Origin: Rhynchopus sp. YZ270_cl-10
Lineage: Eukaryota > Euglenozoa > Diplonemea > Diplonemida > Diplonemidae
Assembly: GCA_964035575.1 (NCBI GenBank)
Contig: OZ037858.1
Coordinates: 1,178,001 to 1,242,000, forward strand
DNA: 64,000 nucleotides
Direction: 5' to 3'
Both the position numbers and the translations under genes were made by a program. Shown here piece by piece: positions 61,501-64,000 of this stretch. A model generated the notes under the pieces. It was not told where the DNA came from. It saw only the letters and a program-made list of their open reading frames with translations, and searched no databases. Numbering within the stretch: the stretch's first letter is position 1; the number at the start of each line of letters is the position of its first letter.

Positions 61501-64000
61501 CAAGTTCATAATGGACATTGCCTGCAAGAAGTATATGGTATGTTTAGCCCCATATCTGGCGTATGGACACACGCGTTGTTTCCCGTTCTCTGCCCTCAGT
61601 GTGGAGAGGTTGAGGCTCACCGCAGCCAAACTGTTTGATTTCAAAATCCACCCACAGGGCTCGGAACCGGTTCTCCTCACGGAGATCCCCCGCAATGGTG
61701 TGCAGGACCTGAAGAACTCGCACTGGTTTTGGGGACCCATCCTCTCAGGGCGTGGCCCCCCTGCGTACATTGCGGATGAAGAGTTGGACGCGACTGTGAA
61801 GGAGCATCCTTTGAACAGCAGCAGCCCTGCGAGAGAGTATGTGTTCACCCTCCTACCTCCCTACCTACCTCCCTACCTCCGTACATAACGCATGACACTT
61901 TCCCAACAGAAAAGAGGAAGACGCATACTGGCGTGCAAGGTTGAAGCGGTACTTCGAGCACCACAACCAAAAGCGTTCGAAGGAGCACATCGACCAGCTG
62001 CTTGGAAACTTCAAGGGTTTGGAGAACCAAATGATCCAGGCCTTGGTAGAGAGGTACGGTGCCGAGCCTGGCAGTGCGCCGCCACCGTTGCATGACAAGA
62101 AGACAGCGACAGCGAAGGCAGCGTCGCCGAAGAAGCCTGCCCCCGAGAAGAAGGGCAAGGCAGCAGACGCCTACGGGTCCACGAACAACCCCATCAGGGT
62201 CGACGTCAACTCCGTCGACGGGCATGCCTCGCTTCTGTCCGGCTTCTCCGTCACAAAGCTGAACCCCAAATACGGCAAGATCAAGGACAAACTCTCCAAA
62301 GAACGCATCTGGGTCATCGACTTCTACAAACGCACCTTCTCCAACGTCTCGGGCGGACGTGCCACACAGGTGTACCCCGCCAACTACCTCTTCAGAATAG
62401 AGAAGCTGTACCCCTCAAACAAACAGCTCAAGCTCAGCTTTTTCAAGGCACCGCATCCCTTCATTCTTGAGTTCGGGTCCAGCGAGGCAAGGCAGCGTTT
62501 CTACGAGCTGGCCTGGGCGATGCGTAGACACATCTGCTGGGCACCGGACCTCGTGCCAAAGACCCACCACTCCGTGGCAGTGAACATCAAAGGCAAATCG
62601 CGCAAGCACAAGAACATTGACGGGCAGGCAGTCTTCCACCTCACACGTGACCCCGTGGAGATGCTCTCCGTATGGTGCGGCTCGCTCTCGCTTGCCACTG
62701 TGACGCTGCCGCCCCCAGGGACCGCCGCAAACGGCTCCATCCTGATGGGCTTCCTGCCGCGCCCGTCAAAGTACGACCTGCACTTCGTATGCCTCACAGA
62801 CCTGCCCGAGCTCTTCAGCCAGAACCCCCTCGAGTTGGTCAAGTACTTCCGTGCGTACTGTGTCGAAACAGACCTGCACCCCTTCCTCTCAACGAACCTG
62901 GGTGGGTCCAGCACGGTGGTGCTCGCACTGGCACGGCGGAGGCACATCAGCAAGGTTGGGAACATGGAGGCGATCGAGCTGCGCGACAACAACACAATGG
63001 TGGTCGGGCTTTCGTTACGCTACGGGGAGAGCTCGCTTGCGTTGATCACAGCGCGCATCAACCCTTCGATGACCACTGTCAAGAAGAACCAGAAGATGGC
63101 GACGATCATGCGCAAGCTTGAAATTGGCGACTGCCGTGTTGAGTTCTCTAGCCGCTTCGATTATGTCATTATGATGGGCTCGCTTGGGTACAGAGGCTCC
63201 GTCAATGCAGCAGAGGACGAACTGGCACAGGAGATCAGCTCAGGGTCGCTGCTGAACGGCTACCAGGAGCCGACCCCATGCAAGGGGACGGTGTTCACTG
63301 CGCAGAGCATGCGTGTCTTTGTCAAGACTGCACGCCCTTCTACGAACCACCCTGTCACGTACAGCTCGCCGGCACCGTACACGGGTGCAACTGTGTTCGC
63401 CACCGCCCTTGCAATGCACCGCCCGTACCTTGGTTCCTTGGTACAGAACAAGCCGCAGCGCACACAGTACTACTTCACAGAGCTGACCCTGAGGGTGCCG
63501 CACAAGGAGATTGTCTCGCACCTTGGGAAGATCATCACCATTGCGGCGATGTCCCCGTACATGGAGGGCTCGCCTGTACTGATTAAAATGAACTGGAGCC
63601 GTGCGGAGGATGGGTACCAGATGGCAAATGCAGACGACGTGCCACCGATACACATGGTGACGTCGACGGAGGAGTTCCTCAGAAGGCAGTTGGTGTTCTT
63701 TTCCATTGTGTCGAGCGCGCAGCCACAGGGCGACTTCAGCTACGTCCCCTGGGCAACAGGAAGCCTCGCACTCAAGAACTACTCCAAGCAGGGCGGGCTC
63801 TTCCCCTTCCAGTGCTCTGTCTACCGCACGGCGCTCAAGGTCGGCACCTTCAGTGGAAACACAATCCGCCTGCCTGCAGGCACATCCCTCACCTCTGGTG
63901 TAAAGAAAGCCCAGGAAAGCCTGCGGAACAGGGAGTCAAAGCACTTCGATTCGTATGTAACACAGAAATCATTGAAACCAAAAAAAAAAACCCACTACCC
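58514..64000 (+). CDS. Kinesin-3 motor protein with apparent PH-like, degenerate 5-phosphatase-like and C2-like extension (3' partial)
   Basis: Exons: 58514-59166, 59217-61149, 61228-61289, 61336-61537, 61658-61836, 61910-63952; a further GTATGT donor at 63953 leads out of the window. All phases agree; more than 1690 aa. Motor domain (1 to about 350): P-loop G97-Q-T-G-S-G-K-S, SSRSH across the first splice, D251-L-A-G-S-E, and a kinesin-3-like neck ([14 protein letters not shown]). A coiled coil spans about 370-540; then Asp/Leu repeats (LLDDLLD) and Lys runs to about 830. Further on: a kinetoplastid-type helical motif (about 1024-1064), a PH-like domain (about 1130-1230), a 5-phosphatase-like region (about 1254-1530) with altered catalytic motifs, and a C2-like end. 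Alternative: the kinesin stops at 61185 and a separate gene starts at 61292. The fifth boundary (61538-61657) keeps frame either way. Confidence 0.7.

Overview
The window is nuclear DNA from a unicellular eukaryote. It has spliceosomal introns, long A/T-rich gaps full of small repeats, and typical eukaryotic families: SAC3/GANP, a PPEF-like phosphatase, an ERdj5-like protein, TTLL, ArfGAP, kinesin-3, cathepsin L-like proteases and a STAND NTPase. I cannot name the species. Two proteins carry a helical motif that I associate with kinetoplastid proteins, but about 20 introns argue against a kinetoplastid itself, so the lineage stays open. Almost every intron begins with GTATG, and every gene I can support lies on the + strand.

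Layout. 3-1936: SAC3/GANP protein (5' end outside the window). 3624-3989: small hypothetical protein. 4346-6213: galactose-binding-like plus coiled-coil protein. 7066-10611: membrane-anchored astacin with a very long Pro/Thr stalk. 12650-13900: dual-specificity phosphatase. 14381-17875: N-acylated PPEF-like phosphatase with a PDZ-like region and EF-hands. 17876-19708: gap with a hAT-like element. 19709-21754: WW/coiled-coil tail-anchored protein. 22100-23317: multi-pass membrane protein. 23318-29428: 6.1 kb gene-free repeat mosaic. 29429-33154: ER J-domain/thioredoxin protein. 33431-44221: secreted cluster of four cathepsin L-like genes, a CUB-tyrosinase and a GST. 45368-47904: tubulin tyrosine ligase-like gene with a large palindrome in an intron. 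48843-52559: STAND NTPase. 52591-54534: two abutting hAT-like elements. 55337-57438: ArfGAP. 58514 to the right edge: a kinesin-3 that appears to run on into PH-like, degenerate inositol 5-phosphatase-like and C2-like regions.

How genes relate. Astacin, cathepsins and tyrosinase form a secreted or surface enzyme set; the ERdj5-like protein just upstream of the cathepsins could serve disulfide folding of such products. ArfGAP, kinesin and TTLL are traffic and microtubule functions. These links are inference from family roles, not from shared regulation.

Most notable points: two tandem papain-family paralogs with the catalytic Cys replaced by Ser; the kinesin/pseudo-5-phosphatase fusion; a same-orientation dispersed hairpin motif in at least 14 places; several unrelated foldback elements; and 8-bp-TSD hAT-like elements inserted side by side in a copy of that hairpin motif.
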